NCBI GenBank assembly: GCA_963580285.1
Contig: OY757010.1
Location: 146,864,675-146,928,674, forward strand
Length of the DNA: 64,000 nt
Reading direction: 5' to 3'
Source: Lucinisca nassula
Taxonomy: Eukaryota; Mollusca; Bivalvia; Lucinida; Lucinidae
A model generated the notes under the pieces. It was not told the origin of the DNA, made no database searches, and saw nothing but the letters and a program-made list of their open reading frames with translations. The first letter of the stretch is position 1, and every line of letters begins with the position of its first letter. This document shows, one piece after another, positions 56,400 to 64,000 of the stretch. The position numbers and the translations under genes were made by a program.

Positions 56400-56678
56400 G
56401 TCATCACGAAAACACGCCTATATAATTTTGACCCCCATTGAACTCCACTTTTATATAGATAAACAGAGGTTCACATGGGTAAACCTTGTTTTTCTTATAT
56501 CTGCTCTAAAATATAGATTGTGGATACTCGTTAGAATAAGGCGGTTCTAATGTGTACCAACAATCTCTATTTTGAGCAGAAATAAAAGAAATATCAAAAT
56601 GTTTCATCTGAAAATTTTCCTTTTTGGCGGTAAAATTTTCATTATATTGGAAAAGGCGTGTTTTCGTAATGTGTAGGT
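56400..56678 (+). mobile_element. HP-1 subfamily b copy
   Basis: Inverted ends CATCACGAAAACACGCCTAT and AAGGCGTGTTTTCGTAATG; core ATAGATTGTGGATACTCG, TTAGAATAAGGCGGTTCTAA. Confidence 0.8.
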
Positions 56679-56754
56679 TTTAAAATAACAACAAAAATGC
56701 ACTCGTACATATTCTGATGAAATGCATGTGGAAACTAACTAGAACTGCCGCCTC

Positions 56755-57043
56755 ACCATCACGAAAACACACCTATATAATTTTGACCCCCTTGAAGCCC
56801 ACTTTTATATAGTAAAACTGGGGTTTACGGTGGTTTACCTTATTTTTCTTATTTCTGTTCTAAAATATAGATTGTGGGTACTCGTTAGAACCGCCTCGAT
56901 GAGGCGGTTCTAACGGGTGCCCACAACCTATATTTTGAGCAGAAATTAGAAAAATATCAATCACACTTTTTCATCATAAAATTTCATTTTTTCGGCGATA
57001 AAGGTTGCAATGTATTTGTATAGGCGTGTTTGCGTAATGCTGA
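56755..57043 (+). mobile_element. HP-1 subfamily b copy with full hairpin
   Basis: Ends CATCACGAAAACACACCTAT / ATAGGCGTGTTTGCGTAATG. The hairpin 56868-56935 is TATAGATTGTGGGTACTCGT+TAGAACCGCCTC and its near-exact complement. Same orientation as the copy at 56400. Confidence 0.85.
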
Positions 57044-57219
57044 GCGCCCACAAGATGTGCAAGATGCTTTGTCAGCATCAATACTAAATTGTCAATGTCA
57101 TATTTCATAGCACCCAAAAAACTCATGATCAGGAGTGTAACATTTGACATTGTGGAGCTAATAACTTTTTCCAGGGATACTGATAGAAGTACAGCATGCC
57201 TTGTATGAAACGTCTTTGA

Positions 57220-57640
57220 CCCATAAATGTAAATGAAACAGTGAAATAAAAAGCTAAAATGTTGCCTTTTGGAAACAAAGAACACATAAAAGAACGAAAA
57301 TCGGAGACTAGGTTTTTTTGAGTCTCTTCACATACAGCAATGTAGATTGCAAGGCTGCATACGCCCCCTAGCGCCGGCTTGAGCGGTATTCGATTATGTA
57401 ACCAGGATTGGCTCAGTGATCCCAGAGGAAAAGAAAATATGATCTGCACTATGGTGTAGCACGGGGAGACTTTTTACAGCCGCCATACGCCACTTAACAC
57501 CAGCTGCAGTGAGGTAAAATGAAAAACTAAAAGGTTGCCTTTGGAAACAAAGAACACATAAAAGAACGAAAATCGGAGACTCGGTTTTATTGACTCTTCA
57601 TTTGTATTACTATTTTGATCAGACTGACAAATAAAGAGTG
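57220..57640. repeat. Repeat with GGAGACT(A/C)GG...CCCCTAGCGCCGG blocks
   Basis: 57220-57515 and 60210-60500 share, in the same orientation, GCTAAAATGTTGCCTTTGGA, CGGAGACTCGGTTTTATTGA, TGCAAGGCTGCATAC, CACGGGGAGACTTTTTACAG and CACCAGCTGCAGT. Part of it is repeated again at 57520-57600. The GGGGAGACTTT...CAGCTGCAGT block also occurs at 4.1, 44.9 and 52.3 kb. Confidence 0.7.
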
Positions 57641-57844
57641 TAACATTTTATTTGCAAAATGCAAAAATGAACTTTTTCTTCACTGAAACTTCCAACATAT
57701 TTTCATCAGAAAAGTAACCTATTGGAAACATATAAAAGAATGCACTGTGTCACGCTGGTGCATTATCGTAATGATATCGGAAGGCACAAGCCAATATTCC
57801 AACTCGGGGGGAAAAGTTAAAGTGTGTATAAACCCTTTTGGTTT

Positions 57845-57975
57845 GTTTAGGCGGTGGAGCTTGAGATGACATTGCATCTGAATGTTGGGTAAAAGGCCCA
57901 CAAAACTGGAAGCAACGTTTCCAAAATGATCTAAATAGTGTTGACGGGGAAGTAAAACCTCAAACAAACAAAACC
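57845..57975 (+). mobile_element. SINE-A variant, 3' part
   Basis: GGTTTGTTTAGGCGGTGGAG, TTGCATCTGAATGTTGGGTA, GAAGCAACGTTTCCAAAATG, GTGTTGACGGGGAAGTAAAA, tail CAAACAAACAAAA. A sister copy is at 58490-58635 and a tail at 59325-59362. Confidence 0.75.
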
Positions 57976-58076
57976 CACGCAGAGCTGAAACGACCGCAAT
58001 GATGGGTACAGGTAAACCGCTTAGATGTTCTACGACTGCTCTAGCAAAGTGGTGTGAGTCTGACCGTAGTTGCATA

Positions 58077-58080
<4 letters not shown>

Positions 58081-58144
<64 letters not shown>

Positions 58145-58470
58145 TGTGTGTGTGTGTGTGAATTTGGGTTTAACGTCGCTTTCAACAATATTTCAGTCAT
58201 ATCACGAGGGTGTCTGGTTGCGACAGGGAGCTCAATGCTCACTTTTATAGTACTGCCTCACTGAAGTATCGTGTCCCAGACACATTACATGATACCACAC
58301 CAAGTCACATTATCCTGACACTGGGTCGACCAGTTCTATGTCTACCCCGTGCCAAGCGAGGAGCAGCTAGTACCATTTTTAACGACTTTGGTATGTCGCG
58401 GCCCGGGATCGAACCCGTGACCTCCTGTTCCCCGGAGCGGACACTCTACCAACTGAGCTATCTGGGCCGG
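58081..58470 (-). mobile_element. tRNA-headed SINE with (CA)n tail and 11-bp TSD
   Basis: Reverse copy of the SINE at 40640. The tail is the ~80-bp (GT)n run at 58081-58160, followed by ATTTGGGTTTAACGTCGC. The tRNA head on the right has GGGATCGAACCCGTGACCTC and ACTGAGCTATCTGGGCC. TGCATATACAT flanks it at 58071-58081 and 58471-58481. Confidence 0.9.
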
Positions 58471-58639
58471 TGCATATACATACATGTAAACCCTATTGGT
58501 TTGTTTAGGCGGTAAGGCTTGAAATACCATTGCATTTGAATGTTGGATAAACGACACATAAAATTGGAAGCAACGTTTCAAAAATGATCTAAATAGTGTT
58601 GACGGGGACGTATAACCTCAATTCGAACAAACAAAATCA

Positions 58640-58935
58640 AATATCATCACGTGAACAAGTCCGTGAAATGAACACCCCCTTACACCCCACTTTGTATAGA
58701 GAAAACTGGGATTTACTGGTGTATAGATTATTTTTCTTATTTTTGCTCCAAGACTTAGGTTGAGGGTACTCGTTAGAACCGCCTCAATATGAGGCGGTTC
58801 TAATCGGTACCCACAACCTATGTTTGGAGTATAAATAAGAAAAAATATCACAATTTTCATTAGAAAATTTACCTTTTTGAGGTTTGAAAAATGCACCATA
58901 TCACACGGATGTGTTATCGTAATGCATATTACATG
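58640..58935 (+). mobile_element. HP-1 copy with full hairpin
   Basis: ATCATCACGTGAACAAGTCC to CACACGGATGTGTTATCGTA+ATG. Hairpin 58755-58823: TTAGGTTGAGGGTACTCG, TTAGAACCGCCTCAATATGA, GGCGGTTCTAATCGGTACCC. Confidence 0.85.
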
Positions 58936-58939
58936 TACA

Positions 58940-59248
58940 TGACCGGCCCCCGCCCAATGGGGTCTGAAGAAATAGATGGGCTGCATGATGCTTCCACGCA
59001 GAGCTAAAACCGACCCGCACACGAGTACTGGTAAACCGCTTAGATGATTTAATCCTGCCCAGGCTAAGCGGTGCGAGTCGGTCCGTCCATGCTTATAAAC
59101 CCTATTGGTTTCATTGGGCGGCAGGGCTTGAGGTGTCATTTCATCTCAGTGTCGGGTAAAAGTCCCACAAAATTGAAAGCAACGTCTCCTAAATGACCTT
59201 TACAGTGTTGACGCGGACGTTAAACCGCAAATCAAACAAACAAAATCC
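58940..59248 (+). mobile_element. SINE-A copy, full length
   Basis: GACCGGCCCCCGCCCAATGG to CAAATCAAACAAACAAAATC with all internal blocks. It lies between an HP-1 copy and a SINE-A variant tail. Confidence 0.85.
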
Positions 59249-59389
59249 AAACAAAAACGACCGCAATGATGAGTACAGGTAAACCACTTTGAAGGTCTAA
59301 GACTGCCCTATTCCAAAATGATTTAAATAGTGTTGACGGTGACGTAAAACCTCAATTCAAATGTCAAAGTATATGTATATGACTATTAT

Positions 59390-59668
59390 CCATTATGATA
59401 ACACACCCGTGCGACAGAATGCATTTTTTCACATCTCCAAAATGGTTACTTTTCTGATGAAAATCCGTGATGTTTTTCTTAATTCTATCGCAAACATAGG
59501 TTGTGTGTGCTCGTTAGAACCGCCTCAATGAGGCGGTTCTAACGAGTACCAACAACCTATGTCTCGGAGCAAAAATAAGACATATAATGTATACCCCCTT
59601 AAACCCCAGTTTTCTCTATATAAAGTTGGTATAGGGGGTCTTCATTGCACGGACTTGTTCACGTGATG
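59390..59668 (-). mobile_element. HP-1 copy next to exon 1
   Basis: CATTATGATAACACACCCGT to GGACTTGTTCACGTGATGG, ending only 22 bp from the exon 1 donor. Hairpin 59496-59562: ATAGGTTGTGTGTGCTCG, TTAGAACCGCCTCAATGAGG, CGGTTCTAACGAGTACCAAC. Its position inside the first intron, very near the splice site, is notable. Confidence 0.85.
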
Positions 59669-59690
59669 GGAGATGCAAATACATACTTAC

Positions 59691-59913
59691 CGCCTCCATT
59701 GCGCACACAGAGGTATGGAAAACGCCACAAATTCCCGAGCCCCACTGCATAACCTAGCAGCGACAGTACAAAATCCAAGCCTTTACTCCACTCCTCTCTT
59801 TCTGTTATTTCAGAATCTGTGTCAGAAGTTGTCTTCTCGCTAACCCCCTCGCTTTTAAAATCATACAGCTGCACTTTCTCGGGTAACTCTGATGATTCTT
59901 CTACGTTCTTCAT
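59691..59913 (-). CDS. SLC6 transporter exon 1: N-terminus and TM1
   Basis: Starts at the ATG at 59913-59911 and ends at a GTAAGTATGT donor (intron from 59690); 223 nt give 74 codons plus one base. Residues 1-45 are acidic and Ser/Thr-rich, as is usual for the cytoplasmic tail of this family. Residues 47-70 are TM1 with [13 protein letters not shown]; Asn61 is the conserved Na+ ligand and Arg64 the extracellular-gate Arg. Gly58 sits where monoamine transporters have Asp, which points to an amino-acid substrate. The split Gly codon is completed by exon 2, giving the family hallmark NGGGAF. I chose this ATG because it precedes a family-typical tail; the promoter was not identified. Confidence 0.92.
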
Positions 59914-60209
59914 TTTTGCTGTGGACGTTTACCCTTCAGTGAAATTACTTATACAGGGCCTATCACATCGAATAGATAACTGTTCATTTTGTTATTTTAT
60001 TATTTTCTCAAGCATGACCTGTTTGATCTCTCAACTTTATGCTTCTGTATATTCATTTGACTCTATAGTCATTTTCCGCATCACTATTTGTATTCAACGT
60101 GATGCGCACAGACGGACCGAACAAAATAACAAGTGTATTCAGCATCCTCAGTCTGATGAAAGAACAATCAACTTCCTTTATATATGGACTTTCGATGTCG
60201 ATTCGAAAA
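59914..60209. other. Upstream of the transporter start; promoter not identified
   Basis: About 300 bp 5' of the ATG on the minus strand. I see no convincing TATA or initiator. The transcription start may be further upstream or preceded by a non-coding exon. Confidence 0.3.
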
Positions 60210-60674
60210 ACTTGAAAAGCTAAAATGTTGCCTTTGGAAACTAAGAAGACATAGAAGATCGAAATCGGAGACTCGGTTTTATTGAGTCTCTTCATACACA
60301 GCAATATGGTTTGCAAGGCTGCATACACCTCCTAGCACCGGCGTTAGCGGATGTTCGATTTTCAAAGTAACCAGAATGGGCTCAATGATCCCAAAGGAAA
60401 AGAAAATATAACCTGCGCTATGATGAAGCACGAGGAGGCTTTTTACAGCCGCCACACGGCACGTCACACCAGCTGCAGTAGCTAAAAGGTTGCCTTAGGA
60501 AACAAAGAACACGTTAAAGAACGCAGTCAACTGGAAAAAACAAACGTTAAAATGGCTACTATAAAATACTAAAAATACTAAAAAAAAACCAGCCATTCCT
60601 GCAATTTACATGTGCGCATGTTTTTCATGTTTTATGCACAAGAAATTAACCTTTATCTGAAGATAACAAACAAG

Positions 60675-61285
60675 GCATTAGTGTTCATGTATTATTGAAT
60701 TTATTAAACGAATTGAGAAAAATGGATAAAATTCGTGGCGAAATTTTATCCTTTTCCCTCAACTCTTTTAATAAATTCAATAATACATGAAAATGAATGC
60801 AAGATTCTGTTTATCATATGACATTTAAAACGCATTTTTTTCACGATTTTTAACAAGAATGTCAATATTCCCCCATTATTAAACGCAACGTCGTACGTGT
60901 AACTTAACGGGTCGTATCTAACTAATTTGCATATTTAATCCACTAGTGGATTACCGAATTTATTATATGGCTTTATTACATTCTCAAACGCGACGTCAGC
61001 CTCGATAGCGCAGTGGTTAATGCGTTCGACTTATGATCGAGAGGTTGTGCGTTCGGAATCCGGCAACCGGTATCTGGGTGTGTTCTTCGGCAAGACACGT
61101 AATGACACTGCCGCATCCACCCAGGTGTAAATGGGTAGCAGTGGTGTAAAATCCACTGCCTCTCTCTCTCGCGCGCGCGAAAACACCCGGAATCAGGATT
61201 CGAGTGCGATCAATAAGCTTGAAGCTTTCATCGCAATCGAACTAAAATAAATTAGTATAAACTAAACGCGACGTCATATGCTAAA
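60675..61285 (-). mobile_element. HP-2 copy split by a SINE
   Basis: The HP-2 hairpin (GAGAAAAATGGATAAAATTC / AATTTTATCCTTTTCCCTCA) lies at 60710-60775 and the body runs in reverse to AACGCGACGTCA at 60998. It resumes after the SINE with AAACGCGACGTCATATG at 61264-61280. Confidence 0.8.
60999..61263 (+). mobile_element. tRNA-derived SINE with 13-bp TSD
   Basis: Head GCCTCGATAGCGCAGTGGTT...GTGCGTTCGGAATCCGGC with A and B boxes. Middle TTCGGCAAGACACGTAATGA and CACCCAGGTGTAAATGGGTA, a CTCTCTCTCGCGCGCGCG run, and tail AAATTAGTATAAACT. AAACGCGACGTCA is duplicated at 60986-60998 and 61264-61276. The middle block resembles the conserved central domain found in several animal SINE superfamilies. Confidence 0.9.
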
Positions 61286-61399
61286 TTGGTTTAATCTTTT
61301 TTGTTATTATTATTTACTTTTAAAAACCGTGAAATTCGAAAAACTAATCTGATCGTGAAATCTTTTCGACCGTCATTTTCTCTCTTCCGATGATTCAAA

Positions 61400-62113
61400 C
61401 TGACAATCAATCTTGCTAAAAGTGAATTCTGCCATGCAAGTTTGACATTTCTAGGTCATGCTGTAGGTCAAGGTCATGTGAAACCTATTGATGCTAAAGT
61501 TAAGGCTATCTCAAATTTTCCCGTACCCACGTGCTAAAAACAGCTGATGCGATTTCTTGGTATGGCTGGTTATTACAGAAAGTTCTGTAATAATTTCTCT
61601 GTCATTGCTGAGCCTTTGACAAATTTGCTGAGCAAAAGAACAAAATTCCATTGGAATGCAATATTCCAAAATGCTTTTGATAAGCTTAAAGCCATACTCA
61701 AGAGTGAACCAGTTCTCTTAGCACCAAACTTTGAAAAGGGGTTTAAGCTAGCTGTAAATGCTAGTGACGTAGGTGCAGGTAGTGTTATTTTGCAGGAAAA
61801 TAAAAATGGTGTGGATCATCCAGTTTGCTACTTTTCCAAAAAGTTCAATAAGCATCAGAGAAATTACTCTACCATAGAGAAAGAGTGCTTGTCTCTGATT
61901 CTTGCTCTACAACATTTCGAAGTTTATCTTACTCCTACTGCTGCACCGATTGTTGTTTTCAGTGATCACAATCCACTGACTTTCATACACAAAATGAAAA
62001 ACAAAAATCAGCGGTTGCTCAGGTGGAGTCTTATGCTACAAGAGTATAATCTAGACATAAGGCATATCAGAGGGAGAGATAACATTATCCCTGATGCCCT
62101 TTCAAGAGCTTGA
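61400..62113 (+). pseudogene. Ty3/Gypsy reverse transcriptase-RNase H fragment
   Basis: From 61400 the frame reads LTINLAKSEFCHASLTFLGH and KAISNFP, the RT thumb end, and hits TAA at 61535-61537. It resumes in the same frame with QLMRFLGMAGYYRKFCNNFS, then RNase H: LAVNASDVGAGSVILQ, STIEKECLSLILAL and VFSDHNPLTF, ending IPDALSRA-stop at 62113. The usual catalytic DAS is NAS here. RT fingers/palm, protease, gag and integrase are all absent. Dead remnant with a 5' truncation. Confidence 0.92.
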
Positions 62114-62257
62114 GCAGTGTCGGGAATTGTGTTTTTCTTTCATACTGAAGTGGATTGTAGATAATGTAATTTTATATGTTTGTTCAATATTTTATTATTC
62201 TAAAAGCAAAAGAAAGCTTTATTACATAAATCTTTTTTTTTCCTCGAAGAGGGGGAG
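62114..62257 (+). other. Short 3' spacer ending in a polypurine tract
   Basis: The spacer runs from the RNase H stop to AAGAGGGGGAG (62247-62257), a polypurine tract directly before the LTR. No integrase coding sequence fits in 140 bp, so integrase has been deleted or lay elsewhere. Confidence 0.7.
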
Positions 62258-62410
62258 TGTTATGCATAAGAATTTATTTTTCTGATACCTACTTTCACCC
62301 CACTGGGTGACCTAATAGTGCTATAAATATCTTTTTAAAGAACCTACCCGAAATGAGTCACAGATTAATTTCTATTTGTAAACATCTTGTTTACAAGGAA
62401 AAGTACTTTG

Positions 62411-62428
62411 GAACCTTCCAGAAAGTTC
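62411..62428 (+). promoter_or_regulatory. Heat-shock element, four perfect units
   Basis: GAACCTTCCAGAAAGTTC is GAA-nn-TTC-nn-GAA-nn-TTC with all 12 fixed bases matching the heat-shock factor consensus. A second cluster GAACATTCTAGAG (62480-62492) has three units with one mismatch. Both are upstream of the LTR TATA box at 62504. Confidence 0.7.
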
Positions 62429-62503
62429 AGGTTTGCATTATTTTTAGAAAATTACATTATCTTATTCCACAGCCCTGTGGAACATTCTAGAGAAATCTTG
62501 GGG

Positions 62504-62513
62504 TATATAAAAG
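62504..62513 (+). promoter_or_regulatory. LTR TATA box
   Basis: GGGGTATATAAAAGAGC. Its position 75-95 bp downstream of the first heat-shock element and inside the LTR fits a U3 core promoter; the transcription start would be about 30 bp downstream. Confidence 0.65.
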
Positions 62514-62837
62514 AGCTTGATTTTTCTCATTGAGCCAGACTTTGGAGTTTGAAGTTTGGGCTTTTAAGAAAAGTTATTTCTGAATTCTGTGTTGGATTGT
62601 TTGGAGTTTGGGCTTTTAAGAAAAGTTATTTCTGAATTCTGTGTTGGATTGTTAAAGGATTTTATATTTCATTTCGGACTGTGAATTCTGTGGGATCAAG
62701 GAAAATAGATTCATTCAGGATATTTCATAGCAGAGCTAAGTGCATTTTAATTTTCTTACTTTTACGGGTTAAAGATAAATTTTGTTAAATCATTCCGAAA
62801 GGCTTGTTTGCTTTTTCTTTCTGCTACGCCTGGCTCG

Positions 62838-62980
62838 TAATTGGTTTCATTTGGCGACAGGCTTTAGATGTCATTTCATCTCAATGTCGGGTAAAAGTCC
62901 CACAACATTGGAAGCAACGTCTCCAAAATGAAATATACAGTGTTGACGGGGACGTTAAACCCCAAATCAACCAACCAACC
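62838..62980 (+). mobile_element. SINE-A 3' fragment
   Basis: TTGGTTTCATTTGGCGACAG, CATTTCATCTCAATGTCGGG, AGTGTTGACGGGGACGTTAA, tail CCCAAATCAACCAACCAACC. Confidence 0.8.
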
Positions 62981-63089
62981 ACCTATGTAATAATACATGG
63001 TTACTGGGCGCGTCATGACTCATAATCTTCCGTGAAAACATTGTGTTCTACTGAAAGTTTTCTGCAAAACAATTCGATTTAAAATCGTT

Positions 63090-63335
63090 TTTGGGGCCAG
63101 GTATAATCGATTTAAGCCCCCAGTGGAATTCGTTTCACTGACCGTTCCAATGCGGTTTATTTTTGTTATGGTATGTCTTTGAGTGTGGGTATCGCTTATA
63201 TTATTTTGTTTTGGATAGCCAATTGGTCATTTTGTGGGAAGGTGACTGTCCTTTTGTCTTTTCGCTATTGATGTTTCAATTAGGGTCTAGTGGTTTCATA
63301 TCTGTGCTTCTTTCCCTTTGCTGTCTCTGATGGGA
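63090..63335 (+). mobile_element. Penelope-like 3' fragment
   Basis: GTATAATCGATTTAAGCCCC, GGAATTCGTTTCACTGACCG, TTGGATAGCCAATTGGTCAT, TTTGCTGTCTCTGATGGGA. Lacks the last 50 bp of the tip. Followed by an HP-2-like stretch at 63345-63440. Confidence 0.8.
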
Positions 63336-63460
63336 TTTAAAATTTTATATGATAAACAGAATCTTACACTCGTGCACATTTCATATTAAATTTATGAAAA
63401 ACTTATGAAACTTGCCGGATGCTTGTTTAATATTTTTATACGAAATGACCATGCACTCGT

Positions 63461-63867
63461 GTTTTTTTTTTTTTTTTTTTTTTTTGTTGTTTTTATCTTT
63501 TCCAGATTGTCTAGGTGTCGATGTCATTCTGTAGATGGTAATATTTTTACTTTTTTTTGTTTTTTAACTATCATTTAATTTCTTTTCCCCCTTTCTCTCC
63601 TACCCATCGTTTTGATCACCACCAGTATCCCTCTGATTTTATGTGAGACAGCACAAAATGACCTACAGGTGTTTACGTGTCGTTCAATCCCAGCTCAGTC
63701 ATCAATTCATCGACTTCTCATCAGCAACATTTGTGTACACATGTATTTTTAAGCGGAAAAGCAACAGTGATGTCCGAATTTTTAAGTGGAACCTTAGCTC
63801 CAATTCTGCATCAAAGATGGTATAGCAGTTTATATGGTTTAAGTGTTCTCACAGCATATGAAAATAG
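63461..63867. other. poly(T) and unassigned sequence
   Basis: A 25-base T run at 63461-63485, then CT-rich sequence; open frames at 63643-63886 show no domain. Confidence 0.4.
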
Positions 63868-64000
63868 AGTAAAATTCCGCTATTAAGACCACCTAACACT
63901 AAGACTAAATCTGCTTTTAAAAGCTTAATGAGAAGGTCTCAGTCATTCCCTCTTTGTGTTTTCTACACCCAGTGTCTCCTAATAAGAGACCACCTTTGGG
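63868..64000. mobile_element. AAGACCACC TIR element, cut by window end
   Basis: AGTAAAATTCCGCTATTAAG+ACCACCTAACACTAAGAC is the left TIR; the interior reaches AGAGACCACCTTTGGG at the last base. Same arrangement as 36739-36947. Confidence 0.8.

Larger units (their letters stand above)
9103..59913 (-). other. SLC6-family Na+/Cl- amino-acid (glycine-like) transporter gene, 12 exons found
   Basis: Twelve exons with GT/AG borders read on the minus strand and join without a frame break into the SLC6 fold. The order is cytoplasmic N-terminus, TM1 with [15 protein letters not shown]2, TM3 with YYNTIIAW, a glycosylated loop with a Cys pair, TM4-TM10, then TM12. The FATVE motif in TM8/9 and Gly instead of Asp in TM1 place it with glycine/amino-acid transporters rather than monoamine transporters (family knowledge). 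Such proteins import small amino acids across the plasma membrane using Na+ and Cl- gradients. The exon for TM11 and possibly a last C-terminal exon were not found. Intron lengths run from a few hundred bases to ~13 kb and are filled with repeats. The exact substrate is not decidable from sequence alone. Confidence 0.9.
62258..62835 (+). mobile_element. 3' LTR of the Gypsy element
   Basis: Begins TGTTATGCATAAGAATTTAT immediately after the polypurine tract. It contains heat-shock-type elements, a TATATAAAAG box (62504-62513) and, downstream, a 52-bp tandem duplication (units starting 62554 and 62606, GTTTGGGCTTTTAAGAAAAG). The right boundary is unclear; a SINE-A tail starts at 62838. Confidence 0.75.

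Noticed and set aside
58618..59139. 173-codon minus-strand open frame
   Set aside because: Runs across an HP-1 copy and SINE-A; no domain, composition follows the repeats.
1..64000. CRISPR arrays, operons, prokaryotic promoters
   Set aside because: Repeats are dispersed or contiguous tandem without unique spacers, and the gene has spliceosomal introns; the window is animal DNA.

Overview
This window looks like animal genomic DNA, most probably from a mollusc or another lophotrochozoan. It is AT-rich and intron-rich, with dense interspersed repeats, tRNA-derived SINEs with intact target-site duplications, dinucleotide microsatellites and retroelement remnants. Nothing in it looks prokaryotic. 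The organism call is inference from repeat style and gene structure; I see no diagnostic gene for a species.

The one host gene I can assemble lies on the minus strand from 59913 down to about 9103. It encodes an SLC6-family (neurotransmitter:sodium symporter) transporter of the glycine/amino-acid type. I found 12 exons by their GT-AG splice sites and by reading-frame phases that join exactly: 59913-59691, 54955-54824, 41649-41551, 37951-37729, 37099-36967, 34496-34368, 31651-31548, 28648-28524, 22878-22766, 21043-20915, 18759-18660 and 9312-9142. They give 503 residues covering TM1-TM10, then TM12. The exon expected for TM11 is not visible in the 9.3-kb interval 9313-18659, and no further C-terminal exon was recognised. 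Two ion-site positions differ from the family pattern: Phe for the TM2 chloride-site Tyr, and Gly for the TM7 Na1/Cl Asn.

The introns and flanks are packed with mobile DNA. (1) A Penelope-like retroelement is present as two RT-bearing copies (12289-15150 and 47065-48490) and many 3'-end fragments, some arranged tail to tail. (2) A ~300-bp MITE-like family ('HP-1' here) carries a near-perfect 67-nt central hairpin and occurs about 16 times. (3) A ~370-bp family ('HP-2') ends in another hairpin. (4) Several SINE families occur, including one of ~300 bp ending in CAAA-type repeats ('SINE-A') and tRNA-headed ones with clear target-site duplications. (5) Smaller TIR elements and long palindromes are scattered through the window.

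The region 43.7-53.9 kb is a large imperfect inverted duplication. Near its centre is a 35-codon ORF with one perfect C2H2 zinc finger, preceded by four tandem copies of an AGCTTCCACGGA motif. At 61.4-62.8 kb there is a decayed Ty3/Gypsy fragment with an adjacent LTR. That LTR carries a canonical four-unit heat-shock element upstream of its TATA box. Left of the transporter are a ~160-bp satellite (1236-2313), a second satellite-like array (15.9-17.1 kb, inside the last large intron), and otherwise unclassified sequence.
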